A DNA stretch of 64,000 nucleotides, from NCBI GenBank assembly GCA_964416425.1, contig CAYQEC010000002.1:62001-126000 (forward strand), given 5' to 3'. Under the pieces are notes generated by a model that saw only the letters and a program-made list of their open reading frames with translations, was not told where the DNA came from and ran no database searches. Origin of the DNA: CAYQEC01 sp964416425. Lineage in GTDB: Bacteria; Actinomycetota; Acidimicrobiia; Spongiisociales; UBA5794. Numbering within the stretch: the first letter of the stretch is position 1; each line of letters begins with the position of its first letter. Shown here in pieces: positions 26,310-35,030 of this stretch. Both the position numbers and the translations under genes were made by a program.

Positions 26310-26999
26310 ACGAAGCGGATCATCACGGTCGCGGCCGCCGCCCTCGTCCTGGTGGCGGCGGGGGTCTGGTTCTTCGTCCTCCGCTCCGACGCCCCGCCCC
26401 CGGTGTCGCTGGAGGGCGCGGTGGGGACGACCCAGGCCGGCACCGCCGCGGCGGCCGGATCCGGCGGTGTCGACGGCACTTGGACGATCGATCCCGGGTC
26501 TAATTCGTTCGTCGGCTACCGCATCGGGGAACGCCTCGCCAGCATCGGCGTCCAGGATGCGGTGGGACGCACCTCGCACGTCACCGGGTCGCTCCAGATC
26601 GACGGGACGAGCGTCACCACAGTGTCGATGGAGGCCGATCTCTCGACCCTCGAGAGCGACAACACGCAGCGGGACGGGCGCCTCCGCAGCGTCGGCCTCG
26701 AGACGGACACCTTCCCGACCGCGCGGTTCGAGCTGACGTCTCCCATCGAGTTGGGACAGGTGCCCGAGGCGGACAATCCGCTGTCGGTCACGGCAACCGG
26801 GGACTTCACGCTCCACGGCGTGACCCGCGCCGTCGAGATCCCGGTGGAGGCACAGCTCAGTGGCGATGCGATCGTGGTGGTGGGGTCGCTGGCGGTGACC
26901 TTGACCGGCTACGACATCGTCGCTCCCACCAGTTTCTCGGTGCTCTCGATCGACGACGCCGGCACTATGGAGTTCCAGCTCTTCTTCACCCGCGCGTGA
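26310..26999 (+). CDS. YceI-like protein, membrane-anchored, probable ACG start
   Basis: About 229 residues: a short basic N terminus, one hydrophobic helix (IITVAAAALVLVAAGVWFFV), a 35-residue linker, and a YceI domain (GTWTIDPGSNSFVGYRI to LFFTRA). YceI proteins are lipocalin-like barrels that bind isoprenoid-type lipids outside the cytoplasmic membrane. The protein clearly should begin just before KRIITV, yet that codon is ACG (26310), with AGAAGGGTGGG about 8 bases upstream. Conventional in-frame starts exist only far upstream (GTG 26211, ATG 26112) and would add an odd Arg/Pro-rich extension with no ribosome site. Either ACG is used or the ATG has mutated. The downstream HAD gene lies 65 bases after. 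Confidence 0.75.
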   Translation, partial: TKRIITVAAAALVLVAAGVWFFVLRSDAPPPVSLEGAVGTTQAGTAAAAGSGGVDGTWTIDPGSNSFVGYRIGERLASIGVQDAVGRTSHVTGSLQIDGTSVTTVSMEADLSTLESDNTQRDGRLRSVGLETDTFPTARFELTSPIELGQVPEADNPLSVTATGDFTLHGVTRAVEIPVEAQLSGDAIVVVGSLAVTLTGYDIVAPTSFSVLSIDDAGTMEFQLFFTRA

Positions 27000-27049
27000 C
27001 GACGCCGGGCCCGGGGAAACAGACGGTAGGCCCGGTGGGATCCGTCCGG

Positions 27050-27055
27050 TATCGT
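27050..27055 (+). promoter_or_regulatory. -10-like element for the HAD gene
   Basis: TATCGT lies 9 bases before GTG 27065 and supports that start over the upstream GTG at 26996, which overlaps the YceI stop. Confidence 0.45.
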
Positions 27056-27064
27056 GCGGCCACC

Positions 27065-27583
27065 GTGTGGACGCCGTGGCACCGTTCCCATCTCATCGAG
27101 GCCGCCAGCCTGGCCGGGGTGCTGGCCGACCTGGCACAACGACCCGAGGTGCGCCATGTCGTGCTCGACATCGACAATACGGTGGTGCCCTACGGCTCGT
27201 CGGACGAGCAGGAGCGGCAGCTGATCGACGACGCGGTGCGGCGCATCGCGACACTCGATCACGTGGAGACGATCTCGATCGTGTCGAACGCCGGTTCCGG
27301 CCGCACCGGTCCCAGCCTGCCGCTTCCGTCCCATGCCACGGTGGTGTGGAGTGCCGACAAGCCGCTCACTCCGCGATCGAGACTCGCCGCCGGGACCGGG
27401 TCGGCCGCCACCGTGGTCGTCGGCGACCTGGTCATGACGGACGGCCTGCTGGCGTGGCGGCTCAACGCCGACTACTACCACTGCCCGATCGCGGCCCGGG
27501 ACCCCCATGCCGCCCACCGGCTCCTGGGGTGGGTGGGCCGCATCGCCCGACCGATCCTCTTCGCGACCGACCGGCCCCGGTGA
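27065..27583 (+). CDS. YqeG-like HAD-superfamily phosphatase
   Basis: A 172-residue single-domain HAD protein. Motif I is VVLDIDNTVVPYG, motif II ISIVSNAG, the motif III lysine is in SADKPLTPR, and motif IV is VVVGDLVMTDGLLAWRLN. The small cap-less layout and DIDNT...GDxxxTD pattern resemble YqeG / phosphatidylglycerophosphate phosphatase-like proteins, but the similarity is moderate, so the substrate is uncertain. A longer form from GTG 26996 is possible; the promoter-like TATCGT favours GTG 27065. The C terminus has a hydrophobic stretch (LLGWVGRIARPILFAT) that could touch the membrane. Confidence 0.75.
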   Translation: MWTPWHRSHLIEAASLAGVLADLAQRPEVRHVVLDIDNTVVPYGSSDEQERQLIDDAVRRIATLDHVETISIVSNAGSGRTGPSLPLPSHATVVWSADKPLTPRSRLAAGTGSAATVVVGDLVMTDGLLAWRLNADYYHCPIAARDPHAAHRLLGWVGRIARPILFATDRPR

Positions 27584-27716
27584 CCCCGTGACGCTCGCGC
27601 ACTCCTGAAGTACGACGCCTGTCTGCCGCCGGAGCCGGCGGCGAGTTGGCTGCGAGACAACGTGGTCGGTGGGGACGCCTGCTGCAGCCGGGTGACGTCC
27701 GGTCGTCGCCGGTTTC

Positions 27717-28010
27717 CTAGATGGCGACGCGGTCCTTGAGGCCCTTGGCGGGCTTGAAGGCGGCCACGGTCGTCGCCGCGATCTGGATCGAGGCCCCGGT
27801 CGCCGGGTTGCGGCCGGTACGGGCGCGGCGGCGGCGGGTCTCGAACTTGCCGAAACCGGCGATCGACACGTCGCGGCCGGCGTCGAGCTCGACGGCGATG
27901 ATGCCATTGCCGGGCTCGGTGCTGAAGATGGTATCGAGGACCTCGGAGGCCTTCGCCTGGCTGAGTCCGGTCTTCTTGGCGAGCTTCTTCGCCATCTCGG
28001 TCTTGTTCAC
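27717..28010 (-). CDS. HU/IHF-family DNA-binding protein
   Basis: A 97-residue histone-like protein. NKTEMAKKLAKKTGLSQAKA is the N-terminal helical part, VSIAGFGKFETRRRRARTGRNPATGA is the beta arm with the conserved GFGKF and R-NP tip that intercalates DNA, and FKPAKGLKDRV closes the fold. It packages and bends chromosomal DNA. GTG 28010 has AAGGAG 7 bases upstream. There is no Lys/Ala-rich tail such as mycobacterial HupB carries. The gene is convergent with the HAD gene; a modest GC hairpin (GCCGCCG/CGGCGGC, 27625-27642) lies between them. Confidence 0.93.
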   Translation of the reverse strand: MNKTEMAKKLAKKTGLSQAKASEVLDTIFSTEPGNGIIAVELDAGRDVSIAGFGKFETRRRRARTGRNPATGASIQIAATTVAAFKPAKGLKDRVAI

Positions 28011-28204
28011 ATCCAGCTCCTTCGATGTGGGGCGGGGTTCCAGCAACGCCCAGGTAGGGTCGAACGATATCGGAAAGTGCCCAACAAACCAGGGATTTCT
28101 CGCCGCGCGGGGCAGAGCGGGAAGAATCGTCCCGGCTCTCCAGCCCGGTTTCCCGGGCCCGTGTCGCGGGGGTTCGGAGGCTCCGGGCGGGGCGCCGCGC
28201 CTCC

Positions 28205-29275
28205 CTAGCGCAACACGATGACGGTAGTGCCGATCGGGGCCCAGGCGTAGAGGGCCTTGGCCTTCTCGTCGGCCTGACGCACGCAGCCGCCGCTGCGGTA
28301 CTCGCCGAGTTCGGCCTCGGTCTGCATCGGGGTGCCGTTGCCGTAGCGGGGGATCGAATGGAACCCGTAGGCCAGGCGGGGACCGCGGGTAAACCGTGCC
28401 ATGTACTGCATCGTGATCCCGTCGTGTCCCGCCCATGCCTTGAGGGACTTGGAGTAGATGTGGTAGGTGCCCGGCCCCGGAACGCCCCGACGCCCCGACA
28501 CCAGGTAGGTGTCGACCAGCTCCTCGTGGTCGTCGACGAGCCACACTCGCTGTTCGGAGTTGGAGTAGATGATGCGCTTGCCGGCGCCGACGTCGGGGAA
28601 CGGCGGGGGCGGCCGTTCCGGCGGCACCATCGGGGTGAGGCCGAGGGCCCGGGCCAGGAACACGGCCATCTGGCTGCGGGGGAGCGGATCCCGCGGGCAG
28701 TAGGACGCCGTTCCGCATCCGGAGGTGACCCCGGCGGCGGCGAGTAGGTTGATGTCGTGCTCGAACACTGAGTCGTCGTCGTCCGCGAAACGGTCGGTCT
28801 CGCCGCCCGCGGCCAGGCCGAGGGCGCGCACCAGGAAGGCGGCGACCTGGCCCCGGTTGACCGGGTCCTCGGGACAGAACTCCGTGTTCGCCGGGGGATT
28901 GCATCCCCGGGTGATGCCGGCGGCGGCGAGGGCATTGATCGATCCCTGGTGCACGCTTTCACCGTCGTCGACGAAGAAGTCGTCGGTGACGGCGGGGAGG
29001 TCGAGTGCCCGAACCAGCATGGTGGCCATCTCGGCCCGGCTCAAGGTGCGGTCGGGGCAGAAGCGGTCGTTGGCGGGGGGATTGCAGCCGCGGGTGAGGT
29101 CGGCGGCCACCGCCGCTTCGATATAGCCTTCCTCGCCGAGCCCGTCGTCGTCGAGGAACGTCCCGCCGGGGGGGAGTTGCTGCCCGCCGTCGGCGGCGAA
29201 GGCCGCCGGGCCCGGGGCTGCCACGAGCAACGCGAGCAGGGCGATGAGGTGGATGGCCCTCTGGCCACGTCGCAT
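28205..29275 (-). CDS. secreted L,D-transpeptidase with three SLH-like repeats
   Basis: A 356-residue exported protein. Residues 1-28 form a signal peptide ending AAFA. Three SLH-like repeats follow (about 38-95, 98-155, 162-212), each with TRGCNPPAN...FCP or a variant and a RxxMAxxLxRAL segment. Residues 232-356 are a YkuD domain with HSIPRYGNGTPM (H306) and RSGGCVRQ (catalytic C331, R333). The enzyme should form 3-3 crosslinks in peptidoglycan or attach proteins to it, while the repeats hold it at the cell surface. Paired cysteines in each repeat may form disulfides. The start is ATG; the 3' side faces HU across 194 bases. Confidence 0.9.
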   Translation of the reverse strand: MRRGQRAIHLIALLALLVAAPGPAAFAADGGQQLPPGGTFLDDDGLGEEGYIEAAVAADLTRGCNPPANDRFCPDRTLSRAEMATMLVRALDLPAVTDDFFVDDGESVHQGSINALAAAGITRGCNPPANTEFCPEDPVNRGQVAAFLVRALGLAAGGETDRFADDDDSVFEHDINLLAAAGVTSGCGTASYCPRDPLPRSQMAVFLARALGLTPMVPPERPPPPFPDVGAGKRIIYSNSEQRVWLVDDHEELVDTYLVSGRRGVPGPGTYHIYSKSLKAWAGHDGITMQYMARFTRGPRLAYGFHSIPRYGNGTPMQTEAELGEYRSGGCVRQADEKAKALYAWAPIGTTVIVLR

Positions 29276-29639
29276 CGTGTCCTCCCTCGCTTCCTGATCG
29301 CCGGCGAGCTTTCCCGGGGACCCCTAACCGCCCACGATCATGTCGGAAGGCGGCGTTCGGGCTCGCGCTCGCATTCCATCGGCACGGAGCCGGAATGCCT
29401 GGAGGGCGTCCCGGCGGGTCCGGCGCCATGAACGTTCTCCACCGGCGGAGGTCGCTGCTCCTCCCTGCCGCAGGCGACTCCGAAACCCGCCGAAAACCGG
29501 CGGTGGGAGTGGCCTTGTGACGCCTTCAGTTTCTTCGTGAACCTGTCGACACTGACTTGATGGTTTTCGTAGGTGTGCTGCAAAGGAACTGCATGTCGGT
29601 GCTTGCGGATTGGTGTCGTTCAACTTCCCGGAGGGTGTG
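29276..29639. other. 364-base divergent intergenic region
   Basis: This lies between the L,D-transpeptidase and the hybrid kinase. It holds no credible gene. A small stem-loop CCGCCG-AAAAC-CGGCGG lies at 29487-29503. I compared it by eye with c-di-AMP and c-di-GMP riboswitch cores and found only a short CGGGGACCC match, which is not enough for a call. Confidence 0.4.
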
Positions 29640-32048
29640 ATGGTGACCGCCTTCCCGGGATTCCCGAGATTGGAGGACAGGCACGAAGGCCCTGTCCGTG
29701 TGCTGCTGATCGACACCGATCGTGCCGTTTTCGACCTGATCGCCTCCACCCAACGGGATCCAGCCCACCCCTACCGCGAGGTCGAGTGGGTCACCTCCTT
29801 CAGCGAAGCGCTCGACGCCATCAAGCGCGACGAGCACGACATCATCATCGCCGCCTACCGCATCGGGGAGCAGACGGCTCTGGACGTGCTGCACGCCGTC
29901 GCCGAAACCGACTCGATGGTGCCGGTCGTGGTCGTTGCCGAGGAGGACGACGCCGCCGCCGACGACGCCCTGCTCGACGCGGGGGCGGCCGACTTCCTCA
30001 TCAGGGGCGAGTTCGGCGCCCGGAGGCTCGATCGGGTCACCCGCTACGCCCACAAGCGGCAGGCGACCCTGGGCGCCCTCGAGCTGGACCGTTACCTGCT
30101 CGAGGCCTTGATGGAGAACCTGCCCGCCGGCGTCTACTTCAAGGACACCGAGTCCCGCTTCATGCGGATCAACAAGGACCTCGCCCGCAGATTTGGGCTC
30201 GCCGACCCCAGCGAGGCCATCGGGAAGACCGACTTCGACTTCTTCGCCGAGGAGGCCGCCGTCCTGCAGCGGGCCAACGAGCTGATCCTGATCAACGAGG
30301 AGCAGCAGGTGGTGCTGAAGGAGGAGAAGGAGGTCTGGCCGGATGGCGTCGTCACCTGGGCCGGCAGCACGAAGCTCCCGCTCCGCTCCCGCAGAGGAGA
30401 GATCATCGGCACGTTCGGCGTCAGCCAGGACGTCACGACCCGCAAGCTCGCCGAGCAGGCGTTGCGCGACGCCCGAGAAGCTGCCGAGGCCGCCAACCGG
30501 GCGAAGAGCGAATTCGTCGCCAACATGAGTCACGAGATCCGGACCCCGATGAACGCCATCATCGGGATGACCGAGTTGGTGCTCGACACCGAGCTGAACG
30601 CCACCCAGCGCGAGTACCTGGCGATGGTCAGGGACTCGGCGGATTCACTGATGCGGGTCATCAACGACATCCTCGACTTCTCCAAGATCGAGGCTGGCAA
30701 GATGGAACTCAACGCCGAGCCGTTCGAATTGCGGGAGATGCTCAGCGAGACGCTCAAGGCGCTCGCCATCCGGGTGCCGCACAAGGACGTCGAACTGCTG
30801 TGCCACATCGAGCCCGCGGTGCCGCGCGGCGTGATCGGCGACGTGGTGCGGCTCCGCGAGATCATCGTCAACCTGGTCGGCAACTCGATCAAGTTCACCT
30901 CCGAGGGCGAGGTACTGCTGAAGGTCGGGCTGGTGTCGGAGACCGAACGGGACGTCGAGCTGCGCTTCTCGGTGATCGACACCGGGATCGGCATCCCCGA
31001 GGAGAAGCTGGCGTCGATCTTCGAGGCGTTCGAGCAGGCGGACAAGTCGACCACGCGCATGTATCGGGGCACCGGCCTCGGCCTCGCCATTTCGGGCCGT
31101 CTCGTGGACATGATGGGGGGCACGCTGCAGGTCGAGAGCTTCGAAGGCTCTGGCAGCACCTTCCGCTTCACCATCCGGATGGGCAAGGCACCCGATGGCA
31201 TGCTCGCCGAGACCCGCACGACGCCGGCCGCGATCGAGGGGGTCCGGGTCCTCGTCGTCGACGACAACGCCATGAATCGCCGCATCCTCGACGAGATCCT
31301 GTGCGGCCGCGGTATGATCCCGACCCTGGCACCCGGAGCGGCCGCCGCACTCGAGCTGCTGCAGGCCGCCGACCAGCGGGGAGAGCCGTTTGGTCTGGTG
31401 ATCACCGACTACCACATGCCCGAGATGGACGGGATCTCGTTCGTGGAGGAGATGCGCGCCGATCCCCGTTTCGCCGGCCTGGCGGTCGTGATGCTGAGCT
31501 CGGGTGGGTACCTGGGTGACAGCGGGCGAGCCGTCGCCGCCGGTGTCACGGCCCGGCTTCTCAAGCCGGTCGCCTCGGCGGAGCTGATGCGCAGCATCAC
31601 CGGGGTGCTCGGCACCACGGTGGCCGAGGAACGAACCGATACCAACGGCGAAGTCGGGTTCAACCGGGGCCTGAGGATCCTGCTGGTCGAAGACAGCCGG
31701 GTCAACCAGAAGGTCGCGCTCGGCATGCTGGGCAAGCGCGACCACGCGGTGACGGTGGCCGACAACGGGAAGGAGGCCGTCGATGTCATCTTTGCCGAGC
31801 AGTATGACCTCGTGTTGATGGACGTCCAGATGCCGATCATGGACGGCTACGAGGCCACCAGGACCATCCGCCGCCGCGAAGCAGGCACCGGCCAGCACAT
31901 CCCGATCGTGGCGATGACCGCCCATGCCATGAAGGGCGACCGGGAGCTGTGCCTCCAGGCGGGCATGGACGAGTACGTGTCGAAGCCGATCCGCTCCAAC
32001 GAGCTCTTCGAGGTCATCGAAAAGGTGATGGCGACGGTTCCTCAGTAG
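29640..32048 (+). CDS. hybrid sensor kinase with pseudo-receiver, PAS, kinase and two receiver domains
   Basis: An 802-residue cytosolic protein. Residues 18-140 form a receiver-like domain (VRVLLIDTD) in which the phospho-acceptor Asp is Ala72 (DIIIAAYR) and the switch Lys is Arg122. A PAS domain follows (about 150-270, NLPAGVYFKDTE), then a HisKA box with H298 (ANMSHEIRTPMNAIIGM), an HATPase domain (IVNLVGNSIKF, DTGIGIPE, GTGLGLAIS) and two receivers with intact Asp (TDYHMPEMDG, LMDVQMPIMDG). There is no Hpt domain and no membrane segment. The frame is open a little upstream, but ATG 29640 follows GGAGGG at 6-7 bases. The partner regulator is unknown. Confidence 0.92.
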   Translation: MVTAFPGFPRLEDRHEGPVRVLLIDTDRAVFDLIASTQRDPAHPYREVEWVTSFSEALDAIKRDEHDIIIAAYRIGEQTALDVLHAVAETDSMVPVVVVAEEDDAAADDALLDAGAADFLIRGEFGARRLDRVTRYAHKRQATLGALELDRYLLEALMENLPAGVYFKDTESRFMRINKDLARRFGLADPSEAIGKTDFDFFAEEAAVLQRANELILINEEQQVVLKEEKEVWPDGVVTWAGSTKLPLRSRRGEIIGTFGVSQDVTTRKLAEQALRDAREAAEAANRAKSEFVANMSHEIRTPMNAIIGMTELVLDTELNATQREYLAMVRDSADSLMRVINDILDFSKIEAGKMELNAEPFELREMLSETLKALAIRVPHKDVELLCHIEPAVPRGVIGDVVRLREIIVNLVGNSIKFTSEGEVLLKVGLVSETERDVELRFSVIDTGIGIPEEKLASIFEAFEQADKSTTRMYRGTGLGLAISGRLVDMMGGTLQVESFEGSGSTFRFTIRMGKAPDGMLAETRTTPAAIEGVRVLVVDDNAMNRRILDEILCGRGMIPTLAPGAAAALELLQAADQRGEPFGLVITDYHMPEMDGISFVEEMRADPRFAGLAVVMLSSGGYLGDSGRAVAAGVTARLLKPVASAELMRSITGVLGTTVAEERTDTNGEVGFNRGLRILLVEDSRVNQKVALGMLGKRDHAVTVADNGKEAVDVIFAEQYDLVLMDVQMPIMDGYEATRTIRRREAGTGQHIPIVAMTAHAMKGDRELCLQAGMDEYVSKPIRSNELFEVIEKVMATVPQ

Positions 32049-32078
32049 GCCGCGCCGCCCGATCCGGCCCCCGTAATC

Positions 32079-32100
32079 GGGGCCCCGTTGACGGGGCCCC
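32079..32100 (+). terminator. GC hairpin after the hybrid kinase
   Basis: GGGGCCCCG-TTGA-CGGGGCCCC, a perfect 9-bp stem 31 bases after the hybrid kinase stop. It lacks a clear U tract, so it may stop transcription only weakly or protect the mRNA end. Confidence 0.5.
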
Positions 32101-32185
32101 CCGTCATCGCTCCCGCCCGCCACATCCCTGCGCCTTCCGGCGCGGCGCCCATTCGACAATCCGCCTGCCGCCGCAGACGCGGATT

Positions 32186-32207
32186 GGGGGCCTCCGAGGA
32201 GGCCCCC
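32186..32207 (-). terminator. GC hairpin after the OppF-like gene
   Basis: GGGGGCCTC-CGAG-GAGGCCCCC, a 9-bp stem 24 bases past the stop of the OppF-like gene on the minus strand. No strong U tract follows. With the hairpin at 32079 it separates two converging operons. Confidence 0.5.
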
Positions 32208-32230
32208 ACGATGTCAGATTGCGGCCGGCG

Positions 32231-33181
32231 TCAGCCTTGCTGCAGGAAGCAGGCCACCAGGTGATCCGGCTCGACCTCGATCAGCTGCGGGTTCTCGGTG
32301 GGGCAGCCGAGGGCGGTCTCCGCCACCGGGCACCTCCCGTAGTAGGGGCATCCCTTGCCGACTTCCTGGATCTCCTCGGGCTCGATGGGGAGTCCGGTGT
32401 CCTGCCACTTCTCGTGGAGGTGCGGGACCGCCACCATCAGCATCTGGGTGTAGGGGTGCAGCGGATTGTTGAAGACCTTCTCCGTCGATCCCATCTCCAC
32501 GATCTTGCCCCGGTAGAGGATTACCGACCGATCGCTGATGTAGTAGCCGAGCGACAGGTCGTGGGTGATGAAGAGGATCGAAAGCCCTCGCGACTTGAGA
32601 TCCGCCAGCAGGTTGAGCACATCGATGCGGGTCGAGGCGTCGAGCATGCTGATGATCTCGTCCGCCACCAGGAAGTCGATGTCGAGCAACAGGGCCCGTC
32701 CGATGAGGAGGCGCTGCAGCTGGCCACCGCTGAGCTGGTGCGGGTACTTGTCGAGGACGTCGCCCGGGTTGAGGCCGACCGATTCGAGCGAGCTCTCCAC
32801 CTTCTCGGTCCATACATTGTTGGGTACGTGCGGGAAGTACTCGTCCTTGATCATCTTGAAGACCCGATCGGCCTTGAAGATAGGGTTGTACGAGCTGAAG
32901 GGGTCCTGGAAGACGCCCTGCACTGTGCGGTAGTACTCCCGTAGGTCGCCCCGGGTGTGACCCGAGATGTCGACCCCGCCGAAGCTGATCGAGCCTTTCG
33001 ACAGCGTCGTGAGGCGAAGGATCATCTTCCCGATGGTGCTCTTGCCGCTGCCGCTCTCGCCGATGAGCGAGACGACCTCGCCGGCCTTGACTTCGAAGCT
33101 CACCTCGTTGACGGCACGCAGCTCGTTCCGTCCGAAGGCTCCGACCCTGTACGTCTTCGAGACCTTGTCGAGCTTAAGCAT
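32231..33181 (-). CDS. OppF/DppF-like ABC ATPase
   Basis: A 316-residue ATPase of the oligopeptide/oligosaccharide (family 5) type. Walker A is GESGSGKST, the Q-loop is GVFQDPFSSYNP, the signature is LSGGQLQRLLIGRA, Walker B is FLVADEIISMLDAS and the H-loop is FITHDLS. The C-terminal extension has the family Cys cluster (GCPYYGRCPVAETALGC). Walker B reads DEI rather than the usual DEP, as in its partner. ATG 33181 overlaps the stop of the OppD-like gene by 8 bases; the open frame further upstream is not needed. It is the last gene of the LacI-controlled transporter operon. Confidence 0.88.
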   Translation of the reverse strand: MLKLDKVSKTYRVGAFGRNELRAVNEVSFEVKAGEVVSLIGESGSGKSTIGKMILRLTTLSKGSISFGGVDISGHTRGDLREYYRTVQGVFQDPFSSYNPIFKADRVFKMIKDEYFPHVPNNVWTEKVESSLESVGLNPGDVLDKYPHQLSGGQLQRLLIGRALLLDIDFLVADEIISMLDASTRIDVLNLLADLKSRGLSILFITHDLSLGYYISDRSVILYRGKIVEMGSTEKVFNNPLHPYTQMLMVAVPHLHEKWQDTGLPIEPEEIQEVGKGCPYYGRCPVAETALGCPTENPQLIEVEPDHLVACFLQQG

Positions 33182-34136
33182 AATCTTCAAAAGCCTTCCA
33201 GCATGCGACGAAGTGGTTGTCGTCGACCTCCGCGAAGGGAGGATCCACCACACACTTCTCGAAAGCGTAGGGGCACCGATCCCGGAACCGGCATCCCTCT
33301 GGCGCGTTGAGCAGCAGTGGAGGCTTCCCGGGGATCCCCTCCAGCCGCCGCTCCGAGTACTTGACCCCGATCTCGGGCAGGGACGCCGTCAGCATCTCCG
33401 TGTAGGGATGGCGGGGGGCGTTGATGATTGTCTCGGTCGCGGCCTTCTCGGCGAGCTTCCCGGCGTACATCACCAGGATGCTGTCGGCGATCTGGTAGAG
33501 CACCGACACGTCGTGGGTGATGACGATGATGCTCTTGACGAACTCACGGTCGCGGAACTCGACGAGCATCTCGGCCACCGCCCGCTGGCTGGAGACGTCG
33601 AGCGCCGAGGTGATCTCGTCGGCGATGAGCAGCGACGGATTCAGGAGCGTGGAGAGCACCATGACCATGCGCTGCTTCATGCCTCCGGACAGCTCGATCG
33701 GGTACATGCTGAGCACGTCGTGGGTCAGCTTCACCAGATCGAGGCGCTTCTTGAGCTCCGGGAGGGAGGCGCGGTAGTTGATGCCGCGGGAGTGGAGCAG
33801 CTCCGACACCATGGTGCCGATCTTGCGGGTCGGGTTCATGGCGCTCATGGCGTACTGCGGGACGATCGAGATCTCTTCGAACCGGAAGGGGTCCATGGCG
33901 TGCTGATCCCAGATCGGCACCTCTTTGCCGTCGAGCAGGATCTCGCCTTCGACGTACTTCATGCGGGATTGGAGCCGGATCAGGCTGTTGCCCAGCGTCG
34001 TCTTGCCGCATCCCGATTCCCCGGCGAGGCCCATGATCTCCCCGTCGGCGATCGAGAAGGTGGCGCCGTCGAGAGCCTTCACGTCTCCCGCGAGGGTCTG
34101 GTAGTAAACCCGGAGATTGCTTACCTGGAGACTCAC
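33174..34136 (-). CDS. OppD/DppD-like ABC ATPase
   Basis: A 320-residue ATPase, partner of the OppF-like subunit. Walker A is GESGCGKTT, the Q-loop is IVPQYAMSAMNP, the signature is LSGGMKQRMVMV, Walker B is LLIADEITSALDVS and the H-loop is VITHD. The C terminus carries the family Cys motif (GCRFRDRCPYAFEKC), which can hold an Fe-S cluster in DppD homologues. GTG 34136 lies 3 bases after the OppC-like stop. The two ATPases should form a heterodimer driving uptake. Confidence 0.88.
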   Translation of the reverse strand: MSLQVSNLRVYYQTLAGDVKALDGATFSIADGEIMGLAGESGCGKTTLGNSLIRLQSRMKYVEGEILLDGKEVPIWDQHAMDPFRFEEISIVPQYAMSAMNPTRKIGTMVSELLHSRGINYRASLPELKKRLDLVKLTHDVLSMYPIELSGGMKQRMVMVLSTLLNPSLLIADEITSALDVSSQRAVAEMLVEFRDREFVKSIIVITHDVSVLYQIADSILVMYAGKLAEKAATETIINAPRHPYTEMLTASLPEIGVKYSERRLEGIPGKPPLLLNAPEGCRFRDRCPYAFEKCVVDPPFAEVDDNHFVACWKAFEDYA

Positions 34137-34139
34137 GCG

Positions 34140-35030
34140 CTACAGCTCCCTCAGTTTGGGATTGAAGACTTCGTCCAGCCCGACGTTCATCACGTACAGC
34201 CCGCCGACGATGGAGGTGATGGCGATGCCCGGCGGGATGAACCACCACCACATGCCGAGGTGGAGGGCGCTCCACAGCAACGCGTTGTTCATCATCAGCC
34301 CGAGCGAGACGCCCTGGGTCGGTCCCAGCCCGATGAAGTCGAGGGTGGCTGCCGTGAGGATCGCCCCGCCGAACATCAGGATGAAGGTCATGAAGAGATA
34401 CGAGCTCATGTTGGGCGCGATCTCAGTGAAGATGATCTTGTAGCTGTTCTTGCCGCTGAGGCGGGCGAGATCGACGAACTCACGCGAGTTCAGCGAGAAG
34501 GTCTGGGCCCGGATGGCGCGTGCCGCCCAGGGCCACGACGTGAACCCGATGAAGAGCGCCTCCACCATCACGCCCCGCACCTGGAGGTAGGCGGCCACGA
34601 TCAGCAGGATCGCCAGCGTGGGGATGACCAGCACGATGTTGGTCAGCATGTTGAGGATCTCGTCGACGATGCCGCCGCGGTACCCGGCGACAAAACCGAC
34701 GACCATCCCGACGATGGTGGCGATGCCGCCCCCGACGATGCCCACCAGGAAGGTGGCGCCGAGGCCGTCGATGAATTGGGCGAACACGTCCTGCCCGAAG
34801 GTCGTCGTGCCGAACCAGTACTCCGACGACGGAGAGAGGGGCCCGAAGGCCACATACTCGTTCGGGTTGTCGACCTTCACGAACAGCGGCCCCACGAAGG
34901 TGAGGAGCAGGAAGAAGCCGACGACCGAGAGGCCGATCACGAGCTTCTTGTTGCGCAGGGCGAAGTAGAGGGCTTCGTTCCGTTTGCGGGGAACCGCAGT
35001 CTCGGCCGGTGCTTCGATGGGAAGCGTCAT
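34140..35030 (-). CDS. OppC/DppC-like ABC permease
   Basis: A 296-residue permease with an N-terminal cytoplasmic stretch, a first helix (LVIGLSVVGFFLLLTFVGPLF), an extracytoplasmic region (FGTTTFGQDVFAQFIDGLG) typical of DppC proteins, and five further helices. The coupling segment facing the ATPase is near AQTFSLNSREFVDLARLSG. Its ATG overlaps the stop of the OppB-like gene by three bases, implying coupled translation in the order B, C, D, F. Confidence 0.9.
   Translation of the reverse strand: MTLPIEAPAETAVPRKRNEALYFALRNKKLVIGLSVVGFFLLLTFVGPLFVKVDNPNEYVAFGPLSPSSEYWFGTTTFGQDVFAQFIDGLGATFLVGIVGGGIATIVGMVVGFVAGYRGGIVDEILNMLTNIVLVIPTLAILLIVAAYLQVRGVMVEALFIGFTSWPWAARAIRAQTFSLNSREFVDLARLSGKNSYKIIFTEIAPNMSSYLFMTFILMFGGAILTAATLDFIGLGPTQGVSLGLMMNNALLWSALHLGMWWWFIPPGIAITSIVGGLYVMNVGLDEVFNPKLREL

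Noticed and set aside
29276..29460. possible c-di-AMP riboswitch before the L,D-transpeptidase gene
   Set aside because: Only a short CGGGGACCC resemblance, on the strand opposite to that gene; the conserved core and pseudoknot elements are missing.
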